Counted from the first letter of the stretch, positions 1 through 12,419 are shown. The stretch: 64,000 bases of DNA from Pseudocercospora fijiensis CIRAD86 (GCF_000340215.1 NW_006921538.1:3784936-3848935), one strand, 5' to 3'. Translations and numbers: made by a program. Notes: generated by a model not told the origin, from the sequence alone.

Positions 1-191
1 AGTAGGTCTTTGTCTGAAACAGAGATGTTTGCGACGGGTGTTTTTACGGTAATGTTTGACACTCAAGTTGCCCTACGCATAGTTCTATGACAGAGACAAA
101 AACTGCGCCCTCTGGTTTTGACTTGGGAGGCAAACATTGTAACCATGTATGTTTGATCTGAATTTGAACCTCGTTCTGTATTCCATCCACC

Positions 192-1092
192 TCAAAGCCA
201 CCACCCAAACACCACATAAACAATAAAAGCCAAAAGAAACGTCAACACAACGAGAAAATTCCTAATCGCCGGCCAAAACTCCCGCATCCACAACTTGGCA
301 TGCCGTCCCTTGAACTCCTCCCCACCGTTTCCACACGGCATGGGCACCCCGTCCGGCACAGGCTTCCCAAGAAACTCACAAAGCGGTTCCCAACCTTTGC
401 TCACATGAAACTCCAACAACCTCTCCTTTGGGACTAAACCTCGAATCAAAGCATTATGCTCCTCGTAAGCGGCTTTCATGGAGGTTCTCGACCAGCTTGG
501 CATTTTCTGGCACACGACGAGAAATGCGGACGTGTAGACTTGGACGAGGGTGGCGGGGTGGAACCAGGAGAGGAAGTAAGTCAGGTATCGAGCTGAAGGC
601 GGTGGGGTTACGGATGTGATGCTTCGGTGCCAGGAGTGGAAGGATCGGGTGGAGAGAATGACTTTGGCGTTAGGGTAGGCCTAGCTGTGATATAAGCATG
701 AGATGATCAATCACAAGCATCATGGTCATGGTAGATGAAAGTTGTCACCTTACCTCGATTAACTCCCTAGCAAACAATATACAAGGCATATCCGACACAA
801 CTTGATAGTCGCCCAGTAGATCGTCCCAGTCTTCGGTATCGAACTTGCCGACTCCACGGAACTTTGCCATGCACGCCTTGTTCCACATCGCCCAGTCGCC
901 GGATTGGCCGTGCTCGGTGTACCCATGGTAGACACCGTTGTAGCCCAGAGTCCTGAGGGCGTTGCAAAGCGACTCTGTACCTGTGCGCGAGAAGCCAAGG
1001 CAGAGCACTTCCATCGGCTTGATGCGCGTGCGTTGGGGGCGTGGAAACCATTTTTGGCCTATGAAGTACACGATGTTGTCGAGAAGCCCCAT
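192..1092 (-). CDS. Sulfotransferase-like P-loop protein with C-terminal membrane anchor
   Basis: Two exons: 1092-754 (113 codons) and 680-192, joined in phase 0 across a 73-base intron (donor GTAAGG, acceptor CTAG); 275 residues. Residues about 28-42 contain a GFSRTGTESL segment, the P-loop-like PAPS-binding motif of the fungal sulfotransferase-related family (Pfam Sulfotransferase_4). The second exon opens with AYPNAKVILSTR and FHSWHRSI, corresponding to the second nucleotide-binding strand of that family. The last 30 residues are a hydrophobic helix ending in FGWWL, predicting a tail-anchored membrane protein. The start at 1092 gives the usual N-terminus, an amphipathic stretch followed by RPQRTRIKPMEVLCLG. 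The family assignment is from motif recognition. The substrate is unknown, and many fungal members have no demonstrated sulfotransferase activity. Confidence 0.85.
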
Positions 1093-1615
1093 GGTAGAAG
1101 TGCGGGTCTACGAAGATAGAGGAGCATTGAGTTGAGTGGAGGCAATGAACGTGTGCTCTGCGATCGGGGTGAATGGTAGTCTGCTTGATCCATCGCTGGT
1201 TGGACACCAGGTTGAAATATCGATACATGCTCTTCCGCTCCACCTTCGGGAGTAGTCTTTGAGTGCATAGCTGTTGCTTTGATGTCCGTGTTCCTCATCT
1301 GAAGAGGTTGATGGCGATTGGCCGCTGCGAGGTGGCATCTCTGTCGGCGAGGTCGAGCATTACATCAACGCTTCAGGTGGTGTTGCCGTTGAGATTGTCG
1401 GGGACTGAGGTGATGTCGTCGATGGCGGCAGATGATCCATTTCTCGCTTTGTTCGGATGATGGGCCGAACGCCAGCCGTTGGTGGCGTTGAGAGGCTTTG
1501 TTGCAATGTCTCAGGTCTGTAACAATGGTCAAAGAATAGCATCCCTACATTGTGAGCAACAGCATTGTAATTGGACGATGTCTGAGAGCTGTCTCAAACC
1601 TCGGTACTTTCTGTA
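1093..1615. other. Intergenic, no gene seen
   Basis: This stretch separates the tail-to-head minus-strand neighbours. Open frames here are short, begin mostly at non-ATG codons and show no protein-like features. It should hold the promoter of the sulfotransferase-like gene and the 3' end of the MFS transcript. Confidence 0.4.
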
Positions 1616-3559
1616 TTACTGCCTCGCACGAACATTGAGTCTTGTCCAGAAGAGGAAGCCTGCCGACGTGAGAGCGATAACTCCGCTGGCAATCACCAGA
1701 GCGTATGGCTCGGCCAGGGTATCTGCGATAGCACGCATGATCTGATGTCTTGTTCTGACGTCTAACCCTCCAAGATACTGCCTGGCGTCGCCTCCGAACA
1801 TGCTTGTTGCATGGTAAGATCGGTCGTTGGGAAGCATACTCTGTATCTCGGCTTGCGCATTGTTCAAAAACACCGCGAAACCAATGCTGAGTGCTATCGC
1901 TGGCGCCGCAATTCGAGCAAAGGCCATCAGCGCCATTGCAGAAGGCACGAAGACTGGACTGACGAGCTGTTGACAAGCAAGTAGGGGAGTGTCGACGAAT
2001 AGTCCGGCACCAGAGCCGATGAGGATACTGTAGCCGTAGATCTTCGAGCTCTCGGTGTAAGCATCCACGCCGTACATCAATGAGCTGCCAATTAGTACCA
2101 GTGACCCTCCAACCAGTAGGCAGGGCTCGAGGAGTGCATTTCTCCTGGTCAGCTGATTGCTGATCATAGCAGCGGCAAAAGTCGGAATCACGAGCGGGAG
2201 TAGGTGTACGCCAGCCTCCAGAGGAGTTTCGTCCTTTACGTATTGAAAGCTGCAATACTGATTAGGGTTGGCGGTAGAATGTGTGATGGCTTGACTCACT
2301 GTAGCGGAATGAAGTAACAGGCCACGAAGAATGCCGTGGCTGAGCACGCTTGCAGCAGAAACATTGTCCAGATCTTCGCCTCCTTTAGTATCGCGATGGG
2401 AAGAATTGTGTTGTGCGTCAGACAGCCGAAAACTTGCTGCGGGACAAAGGTGATACTGGAAAGGCCTGCAAGCACGAAGAGAGCGATGACTGAGCCGGAG
2501 TTCCAGGCATAGCTTAGCCCTCCAAAGTTGATCGCAAGGACGAAACACAGGAGGGAAGAGATCATCAACAGCGTTCCGATGTGATCAATACTGGTAATGC
2601 CATCTCGAAAGCCCGTCCTTGGTTGCGAACGCTTTGATGGGAGCAGCAGCGCCAGCAATCCGGCAACCATGGCGCCGACGCAGAGTTGAATGTAGTACTG
2701 CGACCATGTTAATATCCCATCCAGCATCGTATTGAGCATAAGGCGCAAATTTGTACTTACACCCCATCGCCAGGTTGCACTCCCTTGTGCAAAGGCACCT
2801 CCGATGATTGGACCAAGAATGATACCAATGCCCCACGCCAGATTTGGGAGCCTCATGTAGAACGGTGCCTCCTGTTCCGTTGTCGTCAAAGATAGCATTG
2901 ACCATACCCCAAGTGCCATGCCACTGCCGCCAACGCCTGAGAAAGCTCGTCCGGTGACGAGAGCATTGATGTTCGGTGCGGCGCCTGAGATGATGCTGCC
3001 AACTTCGAAGACGATAATTGAGATGACTAGCGTCCATTTGACATCGAAAACTCCGTATAATTGACTCCTGTGAAGTAATCAGCTTGGTGTGATCCTCCGA
3101 ATGGCCCTGGACGTCCGCTTACCACGTCAAAACAGTCGTGGCGGCACCGAGGAAGAAAGCCGCACTGCTGAAGCCAAGCAGGTTGACGCTTTGAAAGCTG
3201 TTCGTGAATGATGCCTGGGTGACGGGCGTGATTGTGGTGTCTAGGCCGAGCATGAATGAGAGGGATATCAAGCTGCTGACTACAAGCACCCATTGGACGC
3301 CATGCAAGTTCCTCGGCGAGCCCGCGAGGAACTCATTTTGGGAATCGTATGCTTCTTTATCCTCTGGTCGAATGTCTCGATAGGTCTTTGTGTCCTTGTC
3401 CGCACTCTCGAGGGTATTGGCGCTGATTTTGTGCTTGAGATCGACTAGACTGGACTTCTTCATCCTGTATCTTCGCTGATTCTCTTGAGCGAGACGCAGG
3501 AGCGGAATCGGTGGAGGTTTTTGCTTGCGATGGGGTCGCTCTGGGTTTACATCAGTCAT
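1616..3559 (-). CDS. MFS drug-efflux transporter, 14-helix type
   Basis: Four exons on the minus strand: 3559-3123, 3067-2761, 2697-2300 and 2249-1616. All three introns are 51-63 bases with GT-AG ends (donors GTAAGC, GTAAGT, GTGAGT) and the joined frame is 591 residues. The first ~80 residues are hydrophilic and basic, followed by about 14 hydrophobic helices. LGLDTTITPVTQASF in helix 1, GRAFSGVGGSGMALG after helix 3 and LPNLAWGIGIILGPIIGGAFA in helix 5 (motif C, an antiporter signature) mark the DHA2-type fungal multidrug efflux family that includes toxin and secondary-metabolite exporters. The splice at exon 3/4 restores the expected FIPLHFQYVK helix start. It probably acts in the plasma membrane as a proton antiporter. 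No biosynthetic genes adjoin it, so the substrate is open. Confidence 0.9.
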
Positions 3560-4891
3560 CTTAGAGGGCTGAAGGTTGATTGACCGGATCCACCTACACC
3601 TTCATCTCGCTACTCAGCTGCGATATCAATTTGCATCTATTGACCCTTTGGACGAATGATGTCAGCAGGAAAGAGCTGTAGATGCTGCAGATGGTCAGAG
3701 AATGTGTGGCTGTGACAAAAGCCAATTGCTAAGATTCTTGAAACCGATTCATGTCGAACAGTCGTCGCATGCATGTTTTAAGAAAGGAATTATAGCGGCG
3801 GAGATTGCCCAGCGAGCTCTGACCTGGGGGCCTCGAAAATTTGCACGGAATTTCTCAAGACTCAGAAATGACGGAAATCTCATGCAGCTTGGATGTGCAG
3901 CGGCGGGATTTTTCTCTCGCCTGCAAAGTGCTGTGCCAGGCAGGCTTGTAGGCACGCCGGGATAGGTCAATCACGGCAACTTCTCGAGTGGACTACTTTA
4001 CATGTAGTCAGTATTGTGCATGCGGCAATGATTGAGAAGACGTCAGGCCTGTCAACGCCTTTTCCGACTCGATACTGGCGTACGCGAGCTGTACGGAATG
4101 CAGAGAAGCAAAGTCGGCCATGTACTGATTTCAAGCGGAGACCTGAAAAGCGCCATAGCAGGAGTGTGTGCCTCGCCAGTCCCAATGAGCCAGAGCATAC
4201 ACCATGTAGATATGTGGTTGATGATTCGATGAAGCGGCTGTGAGTCTGTGAGAGCATTGATTGACGCCGGGATCAGGTGGATCGATCTGAGATGGCGATG
4301 GTGTTTCGAGTCAAGTCAAGCGATGAAGCTGGGATCGTGACATGTTACGGCGAGCGAATCGATTCGATTAATAAAAGGTGGTGTTGTTCTTGCAAAAGTG
4401 ATGAAGGGGAGAAGGAGTACAGAGTAATGGCGGAGGAAGGGCAGAGGGATCAGGGGACCTATTTTAGGAAGGCTTGGCACAGTCAGAGCGAGGAAGGTGA
4501 GCCGAGATGGATGAAGGGCTAGAATTCTGCTCTCCAGCGATCCTTTCATACAACGCACGATATTTCGTGCCGCTGTGCAATAAAGACTCGCTTGACTCCC
4601 GATACCGTAGACTCACTGCTGGCCCGCGGCATACCATCTCACCCGTACCGCGCAGACGCCGCCATTGGCAATGCCGGCGCGAATGCAGCGGAAGCCTCAG
4701 GTCCAACGAATGCCAATAGCAGATCCAAATCCGGCCAAGCAATGTCGATTGCAGCTGCGGATGTGCTGTTATCCTGGAGCCTATGTTCTCAGACATCGTC
4801 TGACATGCGCACTGGCTAGCCGCCCCTCAAATCCCTCCGCTCCTTGACCATTTCCGCAACTCCTGGAATACAAAAGCCCATCGTGTACGGA
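3560..4891. other. Intergenic, no convincing gene
   Basis: Upstream region of the MFS pump. Several open frames of 60-116 codons occur on both strands, but they overlap one another, are cysteine- and arginine-rich in the manner of chance frames, and lack splice-linked continuation. I see nothing I would call. Confidence 0.35.
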
Positions 4892-5368
4892 TCACTGCTC
4901 CTCAGACCCTCCGCCCCGTTCTCCGTCATGCAGAGCGTTTTCATTCACTAACATTGCCTTTCCCGATCGACCATTTCGTGGCCCGTTTGCCACAAGCCTG
5001 AGCGGGCTTCTTTCTGGAATGCTTCGTGGAGGCTGTGCATCCTCATGCCGACTCCCTTCCAATATGAGTGTATAATAACGCTTTCTGCCGTTTGGACTCG
5101 GTGATGCTTTTCGACTGCTGCTTGCCTCTACCGACAGCCTTGGTGGATTTGAAGGGCTTCGGCTGGGCACTCTGAGCTCTGGCACTGGTGATGACTGGCG
5201 GAGAAGGTCGATGATCGTCTTGAAAAGATCCTGCACGGACTCGCTGCTGTGTTCTTGGGTATCTGGTAACATCTCGAGGATTGGAAGTCTTGCAACTTTT
5301 CGTGCTTCTCTGGCGGTCCTCCAAGAATTGTTGTCGTGCTCCTGTATGCAGGAAATGCTCTGCCACAT
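4892..5368 (-). CDS. Possible small protein, basic and Ser/Pro-rich
   Basis: An uninterrupted frame from a true ATG at 5368 to a stop at 4892, 158 residues. The N-terminal third has a plausible helical segment (SVQDLFKTIIDLLRQ). The rest is Ser/Pro/Arg-rich with RSPSNPPRLSVEASSSRKAS, resembling a disordered regulatory tail. No family is recognised. The case for coding is only frame length and amino-acid texture; an overlapping 129-codon frame exists, so this could be chance. Confidence 0.3.
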   Translation of the reverse strand: MWQSISCIQEHDNNSWRTAREARKVARLPILEMLPDTQEHSSESVQDLFKTIIDLLRQSSPVPELRVPSRSPSNPPRLSVEASSSRKASPSPNGRKRYYTLILEGSRHEDAQPPRSIPERSPLRLVANGPRNGRSGKAMLVNENALHDGERGGGSEEQ

Positions 5369-7278
5369 GGTGACCGATATTTATTATGAATCCCGGGAGG
5401 CTCTGACTCGTGTTGCCAAGCTTCGGGTTCACGATCGTATGACCTTAGGCGGGTTTCAGCATTTTCGAACCAGACTTCGACAACCTCGATCGCAACTAAG
5501 CGCCATAGAGCCTGACTGCGACAGTATCCTGCTACGCCTCAAAGCATATCGTTCACGTCAGTCAGACTCTCGTTGAAACATCGAAAAGTCGAGACGCCAT
5601 CGTGTTTGCGATCAGATGTCAATCGCTCGATGCACCCCAGATCTGTCACAAACCTTGACTCAGCGTCACGCAATGCCCTCCTCATTCAGCCTGGCGGGTG
5701 TGCTTCTGGGTCACTTCTTTACCTCTAAGCAGCTCACCATCGGTCTTGTCCAAGCCTTGCGTTGGAGACGGATGCCTCGCAAACGGATTTTCGCGATGTA
5801 GGTTGCATTTGCCGGCCTTGCTGTCAATGTTCAAAGCCGTCTAACACTTGCGCCATGATCCTCTCCGGCTGTACGACTCCCCAAATGTTCCTGTCCGGCC
5901 TCCGCCACGCCAATTTGGGCTCTTGACTCCTCGCATCAACTACGCCCGTGGTTGCAGCACTTTTCAGCCACTGGCTGGGGGAATCACGGTCATCTGGCTG
6001 GCGTAGATAGTTTTCGGTAGGCTCGAACATATGCGCGTGCTACGGCACCTGTTTAGCCTCGCATCGTGTATCCATAGGAACTTGGAATCCTCTCGCGGCA
6101 CCATCCATGCGATCAAAGACGCTGTTAGAAGCCAAAGCTGACCATGCCTGCACAAGTTCGCTTTATCCTGAGCTGAGGGGAATTTTGTCTGACAAAGTGG
6201 CACAATGCAGAGCACACCAAAATGCGATCATGGATCACAGTTTGACTGATTGGAAATGGTTGTCGTTGTATTGCGGTCGCTATATGGGAAAGTTGATCAC
6301 CAGAACAGCTGAAGCTGGAGTAAAAGTTCGGGTAGGTTCCACAACAAACGGCTGTGTCACGAGGTGAGGTGATGTTTTGCCTAGCCCTGCCGCCGTAAGA
6401 GTCGGGGAGAAGTGCAGATGGTGGACTTGGAAAGAGATTTAAAGTCGAAGTTGAATTGAATGCGCGAAAGAGAGATTATGCCAAGCCCTTCGAGCAACGC
6501 CATCAATCCTTGTCAGCGATGCCACATTTGGGTTAGCGTCAAAACATGGTTCGAGTCTCCCTTCCTTGCATCGCTCTCCCACTCTACGAAGCGTCAACAC
6601 ACGACAACAGTCGGCCGCCAAGATGCACATGCCACTACGTATCACGAGCTGAGTTTTGGAACAAGACGGCCATATGATCATGCAGGGGCCGCCGTACCCT
6701 CCTCTCCCCACGAGCCGCCGCCTTCGCCCCGACGCGTTCTACGAGATCCCGCCCGCCAACTCTGCACTCCGGTGCCGATGGCGATATTCTCTACCGCCGA
6801 CTTATGCACCAAGATCCCTCCAGCTCTCCCCAGAAGTGCGTGGCCGGCGCGCAAGTGGCGCTGCATAGACGCAGACGCAGACGCAGTGTATACAGGACAG
6901 CTCGAATATGAAGAGTGTGGGCGGTCTGAAGACCTCTGCTGAGTTTACCTTCATACAGGGCCGGGACTGTATTTGGAACACGAAGAATCTCGAAATGAGT
7001 GTTGGATTTATGACCCAACGTTTGGAGTACAAGCGCAGGGAGAGCATACACAAGTCATCGTTTCGGTCATCATTGTCTTATGGAGACATATCTCGATAGG
7101 CTTTTCTCCGAGCACATCACCGATGCAGGAACGCTGGACGAAAAGAAAAGCAATGAGGCATCGATCAATGCGTATGCGGAACGCCCAGAAGCCACCTCAT
7201 GATATGCTGGTCATCAATGTCCACCGATCGGGACAGCGTGTCTGGCTCTCCATTGACCTCACCGCCATCACTGGAGAG
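5369..7278. other. Long intergenic region, no convincing gene
   Basis: Nearly 2 kb between minus-strand genes. Frames at 6460-6942 (+) and 6656-6868 (+) overlap in different phases, and neither has a clear start or domain. A short (CAGACG)n-like run lies near 6875-6895. A degenerate or multi-exon small gene near 6,600-7,050 cannot be excluded. Confidence 0.3.
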
Positions 7279-8045
7279 TCACCGCGCCTTTGCGTGCCCC
7301 GTCACCATATCTGCCGCATTGAATACCTTCCTCAATGGCTCATAATCCAACAACCTCTGATCTCGGATGGGCGCTTGGATGGCCTTCGGCTTGGCTGGCG
7401 GAATGTAGTTTCCTTCGGCGTCCATGTGGCCATTAGCCATGGCAGTAAGGACGGTAGCTTTTGAGGACTTCTCCACCGCACTTGCACTTCGTAGCGCAGC
7501 AACGGCAGCCTTCTCGGAAGCTTCTGCACTGTGCTCAGCAGCATCGGCACTCCTGATAGCCGCCTTAGAAGACTTCTCTACGGCATCGGCCGCTCGATGG
7601 GAGGCGTCGGCACTGCGATTCGAGCCCTTTGCTGAGCTCAAACTGCCATGAGCGGAGTAGGCGATGGGCACTAGGGCGGCAATTGATGCAACGCTGGCCA
7701 GAGATGCCCAAAGCGTCTTTTTCTTGTACCATGCCTTCGGTTCTTTCACCGGAGTGGGTTCGAAGCTCACTCTGGAGTCTCTTCGCGATCGTGAAGGTGG
7801 CGATCGAGACCGTGATCTGGAACGACTGGAGTATCGTCGACGTCTCCCATTCCTGTCTCGATCCCCGGAGCGACGTGGAGATGGACTGCGTGACGAGCGA
7901 CGCGACGGTATTCTATCGAACCTGTGAGTGGACAATGTGTCAGATTCGGACTGCACACCCCGTACCGTGACAGCTGCTCGTTGTAGTTATAATTTTGGTA
8001 CTGAGGTGGTATGTACCTCACAGAAGCGTCGTTCGGCCTCGACAT
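7279..8045 (-). CDS. SR-rich single-pass membrane protein with heptad-like alanine repeats
   Basis: Best read as two exons: 8045-8017, then 7921-7279. The intron runs from donor GTACAT to CACAG, with a CTGAC branch site 17 bases before the acceptor. The product is 223 residues starting MSRPNDASVR. Residues ~15-55 are an Arg/Ser dipeptide-rich tract (SRSRSRSRSPPSRSRR) like those of splicing-factor RS domains. This is followed by a hydrophobic helix (LWASLASVASIAALVPIAYSA) and then about 90 residues of imperfect repeats of A-x-S-A-D/E-A-x-E-K/H-S (SADAAEHSAEASEKAAVAAL), predicted to form a long helix or coiled coil. The C-terminus ends MVTGHAKAR. No named family is recognised. An RS domain next to a membrane helix would fit a nuclear-envelope or ER location, which is inference. 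A stop-free continuation in the first exon's frame was rejected because it leaves the RS frame. Confidence 0.75.
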
Positions 8046-9883
8046 GGCTGGACAAGAGCGACCTCCTCAACACCTCCCCAATGCAATCAAGGATCGTTCG
8101 ACGGTCGAACCGGGGAAAAGAGCAAGCAGACACGAGAAATGTGACGCGCGAGCAAAGTAAGAAACTGATTCATGACCGCGCAGATGCATCTCCTTATACA
8201 CGTCAAGAGCCGAAGCGGAGCAAGAGATGATGCGCGCTTTTCCATACCCACATCTCCACGCTTTAAGGGAGCAGATGCAGTTCTGGACTGGATGTTGTCG
8301 AGGTACCCATGCAAGTGAGGCTGTCATTCGGCCATATCGGAGGGAAGATCCTGGCCGTGGAACCTGAGGCCGACGCGCCGCTGCCCAATGCCTCCCCGCC
8401 ACATCAACCCGTTCCTTTTGATGATTTGCATAGTCCACGATCATGGCCGGACCTGCTCTTCGACGTCACTGTTGAATCTGAGAATCTGCCGTCGTCGAAG
8501 CTTTCCTGCAACCGCCACACCCGCTCGGTACCCATTTGCCGGCATCCCAAGATCAGCAGGTCAGGCTGCTATTCCTGCTCGCTCCGTCCGCCAATTCATT
8601 TGCTCTACACGTGTGATACTGGGTTGATCACGCTGCGGATGCCCACGCTGAGCATGGCCGATCACGCCTGTCGCACGGGGCACTACGATAAGCTCCGACG
8701 TCTGCGTTCGCCAGCACGTCTCCCACGTCAGCCGGATGGGCTCGCCAGCCACCGTCCGAGATAGTCCGAACGAAGACATTCGAAGCTAGCAGTGTGTCGA
8801 TGTGTGGGAACCAGCCACCCTGCGTGATGGCAATGTAACACACTCGGTCCATTGACATCACTTCGACATTCCACCGCCAGTCCTGCCTCAACACGAGACC
8901 ATCGACCGAGCCCGAGCGCTTCTCGAGAGCGGTGTCCGAAAGCTTGGAATCAGTGCAAATGCGGCGTTTGTTCTGAAACTCATATCCTTGCTGGATCCGG
9001 AACAGGTATGCAGAGTGACGAATGCGCTGGGGATGGCCTCGCGTGGAGATGAGGGCGCGGTCCGTGACGTGCGCTGTACTTGTACAATGTGCGATGGCGT
9101 GCGGCTGCTGCCTTTCTTCTAGACCAACGGGACGTCGGCGCGATGAAGATGTGGTGCTGCCTCATTTCTCATCAGCGAGATGTATGGTGATCCAGAACAC
9201 AAACGTTTTCGTCCTACAGGCGCTTCGAAGGTGTGCCATCCGTTGATGTATTGGCCACATGGCTTCCTCTCTGGCGAGTGCTGCGCTTGCATCTGCTCCC
9301 GGTGCCGGTGCTGAGTTGTCCTCATGACGGATTGGGGTCGAACTTGCCAGGCATGCCAAAAGATGGAGCGAAAAGGCCTTTCTGGTATCTTTTCTACAGG
9401 AGAATTTGAGCTACCTTCGGCCAGGATGGGATTGAGAAGACACTTGACGCCAGATCGGGCCACATCAATGGCAACGAAGAACATCTCGGAAGGACTTTAT
9501 CACCCGTTCTACTCCTGCACCTCGCTGCTGCCTGACCTTGAAACCCCCATCGCATCTGTCTACGCCAATCGAGGGTAAGTATCTGATGAAATGGACACCG
9601 TTCTCTATTCTGCATTCGATGTTGGTACCGCACCCAATAAGACACGAAACCTCATTGAAGTCTGCATCACATGCACCTCTCGAGCTTCGACTGAGCAGGC
9701 ACATGTGACTCGTTCCTCGGATGTGTCACTCACATGCAAGCTGACAAGATCAATGAACATCTCGATCAATGCTTGCATCTCTTGTCCATCTTCCAAGAAC
9801 TCAGTTCTTTCAAGAACCATCACACACCGACATCTGAATCACACACAGTACTTGGCCTGCGCACTCGCAGTCCCGCATACACG
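8046..9883. other. Intergenic between divergent genes, no convincing gene
   Basis: About 1.8 kb separates the divergently transcribed SR-rich gene and the secreted HEXXH gene, so it should carry both promoters. Overlapping frames of 70-150 codons (for example 8309-8764 +) occur, but none has a consistent start, domain or splice support. Confidence 0.35.
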
Positions 9884-11501
9884 ATGCAGATCCGGACACT
9901 CATCTTCAGTATTCTGGTATATTCAGCCGGCTTCGCAAACGCACTGCTCCGCATCGGCGATGTCTTCGACATTCAGCCTGGTTACATCGTCAACGGAGGC
10001 TGCAATGCTTACTACTACCCGAATGACCCAAATACACATTTGAACAAGTGGTGGTGGCAAATCCTGTCTATGCATGCGCAAGCCGTAGTTGCACTGGACA
10101 CGCCAAGCTACGAAGGTAGCAGCAGGACGCGGAAGCTGCTTCTCGCCCTTCTAGGCATCGCACCCCGTGTTGACAGTCAAGGATGGGACCGAGTTCCATA
10201 TTCGAACTCAATCGACGGCTTCCGATTGCGGGAAGTTCGAAAAAACATGCGGATCTTTTGGGACTTTGTGAATACTCCAGGCAATGCTAACTACAAAGCC
10301 AAGCTGTTCTGTGGAGGAGGCTATTGGTACCAGCAATTCGAAGATTCGCCGCTTCTTGATGCTATGGGAAACAAAGTACTCAGAGACTCACATGATCCAT
10401 CCCGAGGCTTTGTAACACTGGGAGAGCATGAGAGAATGCATGGCCGAGGGCAGAACTTCGGTACGTTTCAAGTATGGAGCGTTTGTGAAAGGGTACTGAC
10501 TACGGCAGATCGCTACTGGTATTTTCACTCCACTGTTCACACCGAGTACCCAACGCCCGAGGGCGGGACAAAAGACAGCAAGTATTGGCTTGAGGATCGT
10601 GATGCCTCGCCGGAAACTCGCAACGCCAGGTCGCCTTGGCCCGTCGATGAAGGGACAGGTAGTACGCACCCTTGTATGAAGAAAACCCTCGTGGCACGCG
10701 TGTTTGATGATAGTTTTGCGAATCCAGGTTTGGTCTATCCGGCCAGGAGCCATGGTCATATCATACTCTGCGGAGGTAATCCTCAACTGATCCCCAATAG
10801 CGTGGATGAACTCGATCTCCGCCCCCAGCACGTTGGAAAGCGACTCCAGCAGATGAGGCCCAATTGCTTGATTCCTTACCACGAGATTGTTCACCTCGCG
10901 CTAGGCGGGCAGAACTCACCAGACGCAGAGCGTCGAAGGCCGATTATCGATCAAAATGGCTTCGTACATCCACAGTGAGTAACAAAATTTCGACGAGAAT
11001 TCGCACTGCTGACGCCACCTAGGTGGCCATGGAATGTCAGAGCCTGGTACGCTACCGGTAAAAATGGCATTGGAGCGAATGACATGCTGAATGTTGCATT
11101 ATTCGACCGCGCGACCGATGATCACGGAAGGTAAGTGATGTCCGCCCGTTTGAAGCCCCGGGGCTAAAGGTTCGAACAGATTTCCTTGGCTCTCTTGGGA
11201 TGATCTGGATGCCATTAAGAATCCAGAAAGTCTTGTCTGGTGGTCTTACGCCAATTATCTGCTCGTAAAGACCGGGGATGACTGGTCTGTTGGAGTCATT
11301 GAAGATCCACTGGTGCAACCGCCACTTTTGGGGGGGAAGATGTCAGTGCACGAACCTCCTGACACCGCCAGCATCAATGAGACTACCCTCGAAATGGTAC
11401 AGAATCGAGTCAACGTCACTGAGATTCTGGAGAGATGGAAATTGGAGGAGGAGCAGTATGCCATGGCTCCGATGACTGAAGAAATGGCGCGGATGCTTTG
11501 A
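9884..11501 (+). CDS. Secreted protein with HEXXH motif (putative zincin-like metallopeptidase)
   Basis: Three exons: 9884-10974, 11023-11130 and 11180-11501. Introns of 48 and 49 bases have donors GTGAGT and GTAAGT, with branch-like GCTGAC in the first. The product is 506 residues. The N-terminus MQIRTLIFSILVYSAGFANA is a typical signal peptide with an ANA cleavage site, so an upstream in-frame extension was rejected. Residues 333-337 are HEIVH, the HEXXH zinc-binding pattern of zincin metallopeptidases, preceded by CLIPY and followed by LALGG. A third ligand cannot be assigned. The first exon has abundant Trp, Tyr and Gly and a GHIILCGG segment. The layout recalls secreted fungal M35-like proteins, but I do not recognise the family outright. 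Activity is inferred from the motif alone. Confidence 0.85.
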
Positions 11502-11996
11502 AATCGCAGTTGAAAGTCTTCAGGGCTTGTGGTCGGGGGCCTTACTAGACAGGAGATTGTGATTGACTTACTCTTACCTACGACTGCATGCTTGGAAAGA
11601 CTGCATACACTTTCGACGGGCATGCGAGCGTTAACAAGCTAAGGGCAAGATACACGGCCATGCAGATAGTTCGTCCATGCCAAAGTACCACAAGAGTATC
11701 GCTAATCGTTATAGCCTTTGTCTTTTCCTAATGCTTCTCCGCTACAAAGCCGATACAAAGGGGCCGCCTTTCAACTCTAAGATACAAAGCATTGTGAAAT
11801 CTGAAGCCATGCGTCAGCAGCACCGCGAGACTGTTCACTTTCACTGGGAACGTAGATTTTAACTTCAAAATCTGCGCTTTCTGCGTCTCCTCAAACACCT
11901 CAACAGCCCTCGAGACCTAGCCTCCCAAGCAACACCATACTTCTCGGTCAGGAATACCAGCAATACAAACCCACTCTCTAAACCACAATTATCGCC
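11502..11996. other. Intergenic between tandem plus-strand genes
   Basis: This holds the 3' region of the secreted gene and the promoter of the next small gene. No open frame with protein character is seen; the bases before 11997 are CA/CT-rich, as is usual for fungal leader sequences. Confidence 0.4.
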
Positions 11997-12419
11997 ATGT
12001 CGCAAGAAGACATCCTCAACCTCGTCCGCACCGGACTCGCAGACCTTCGAGGCGAGAAGCAAGAGACTCCGAAGCCGAAGCAAGACACCATGGACTACTA
12101 CACCACCACACAAGACACAAACGCAAACGACGACCTCGACTTCTTTGATTCCGCCTGGCTACCAAGCGAACAGCAAACCACCACCACCTCCTCCATCCAA
12201 AACCCACCACCACCTCCGCCACCAGGCCTCCCCATCCCAACCATGCCCCCACCCGGCCTCATGCTCCAAACAAACCTCCTCACCGCCATCACCCACTTCC
12301 GCCGCACCTCGGAATACTACGCCGCGCGCCAAATCCGTGATCTCGGCTATTCCATGCTGGGCCAAGAAGTTTTCGACCACGCGCTCGATGCCGCTGGGAT
12401 GGGAACTCTTCCGCGTTAG
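11997..12419 (+). CDS. Small proline-rich hypothetical protein
   Basis: Single exon, 140 residues, with ATG in good context (ATCGCCATGTC). The start MSQEDILNLVRTGLADLRG is a predicted helix. The middle is a Thr/Pro linker with seven consecutive prolines (about residues 69-75) and a second PPPG block. The C-terminal 45 residues (AITHFRRTSEYYAARQIRDL and on to the stop) look folded and helical. No family is recognised. The proline tract could bind SH3, WW or profilin partners, which is inference. Confidence 0.65.
   Translation: MSQEDILNLVRTGLADLRGEKQETPKPKQDTMDYYTTTQDTNANDDLDFFDSAWLPSEQQTTTTSSIQNPPPPPPPGLPIPTMPPPGLMLQTNLLTAITHFRRTSEYYAARQIRDLGYSMLGQEVFDHALDAAGMGTLPR

Noticed and set aside
1545..2255. 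236-codon minus-strand frame overlapping the MFS gene
   Set aside because: Shifted frame of the last MFS exon; Cys/Arg-rich shadow text without membrane helices.
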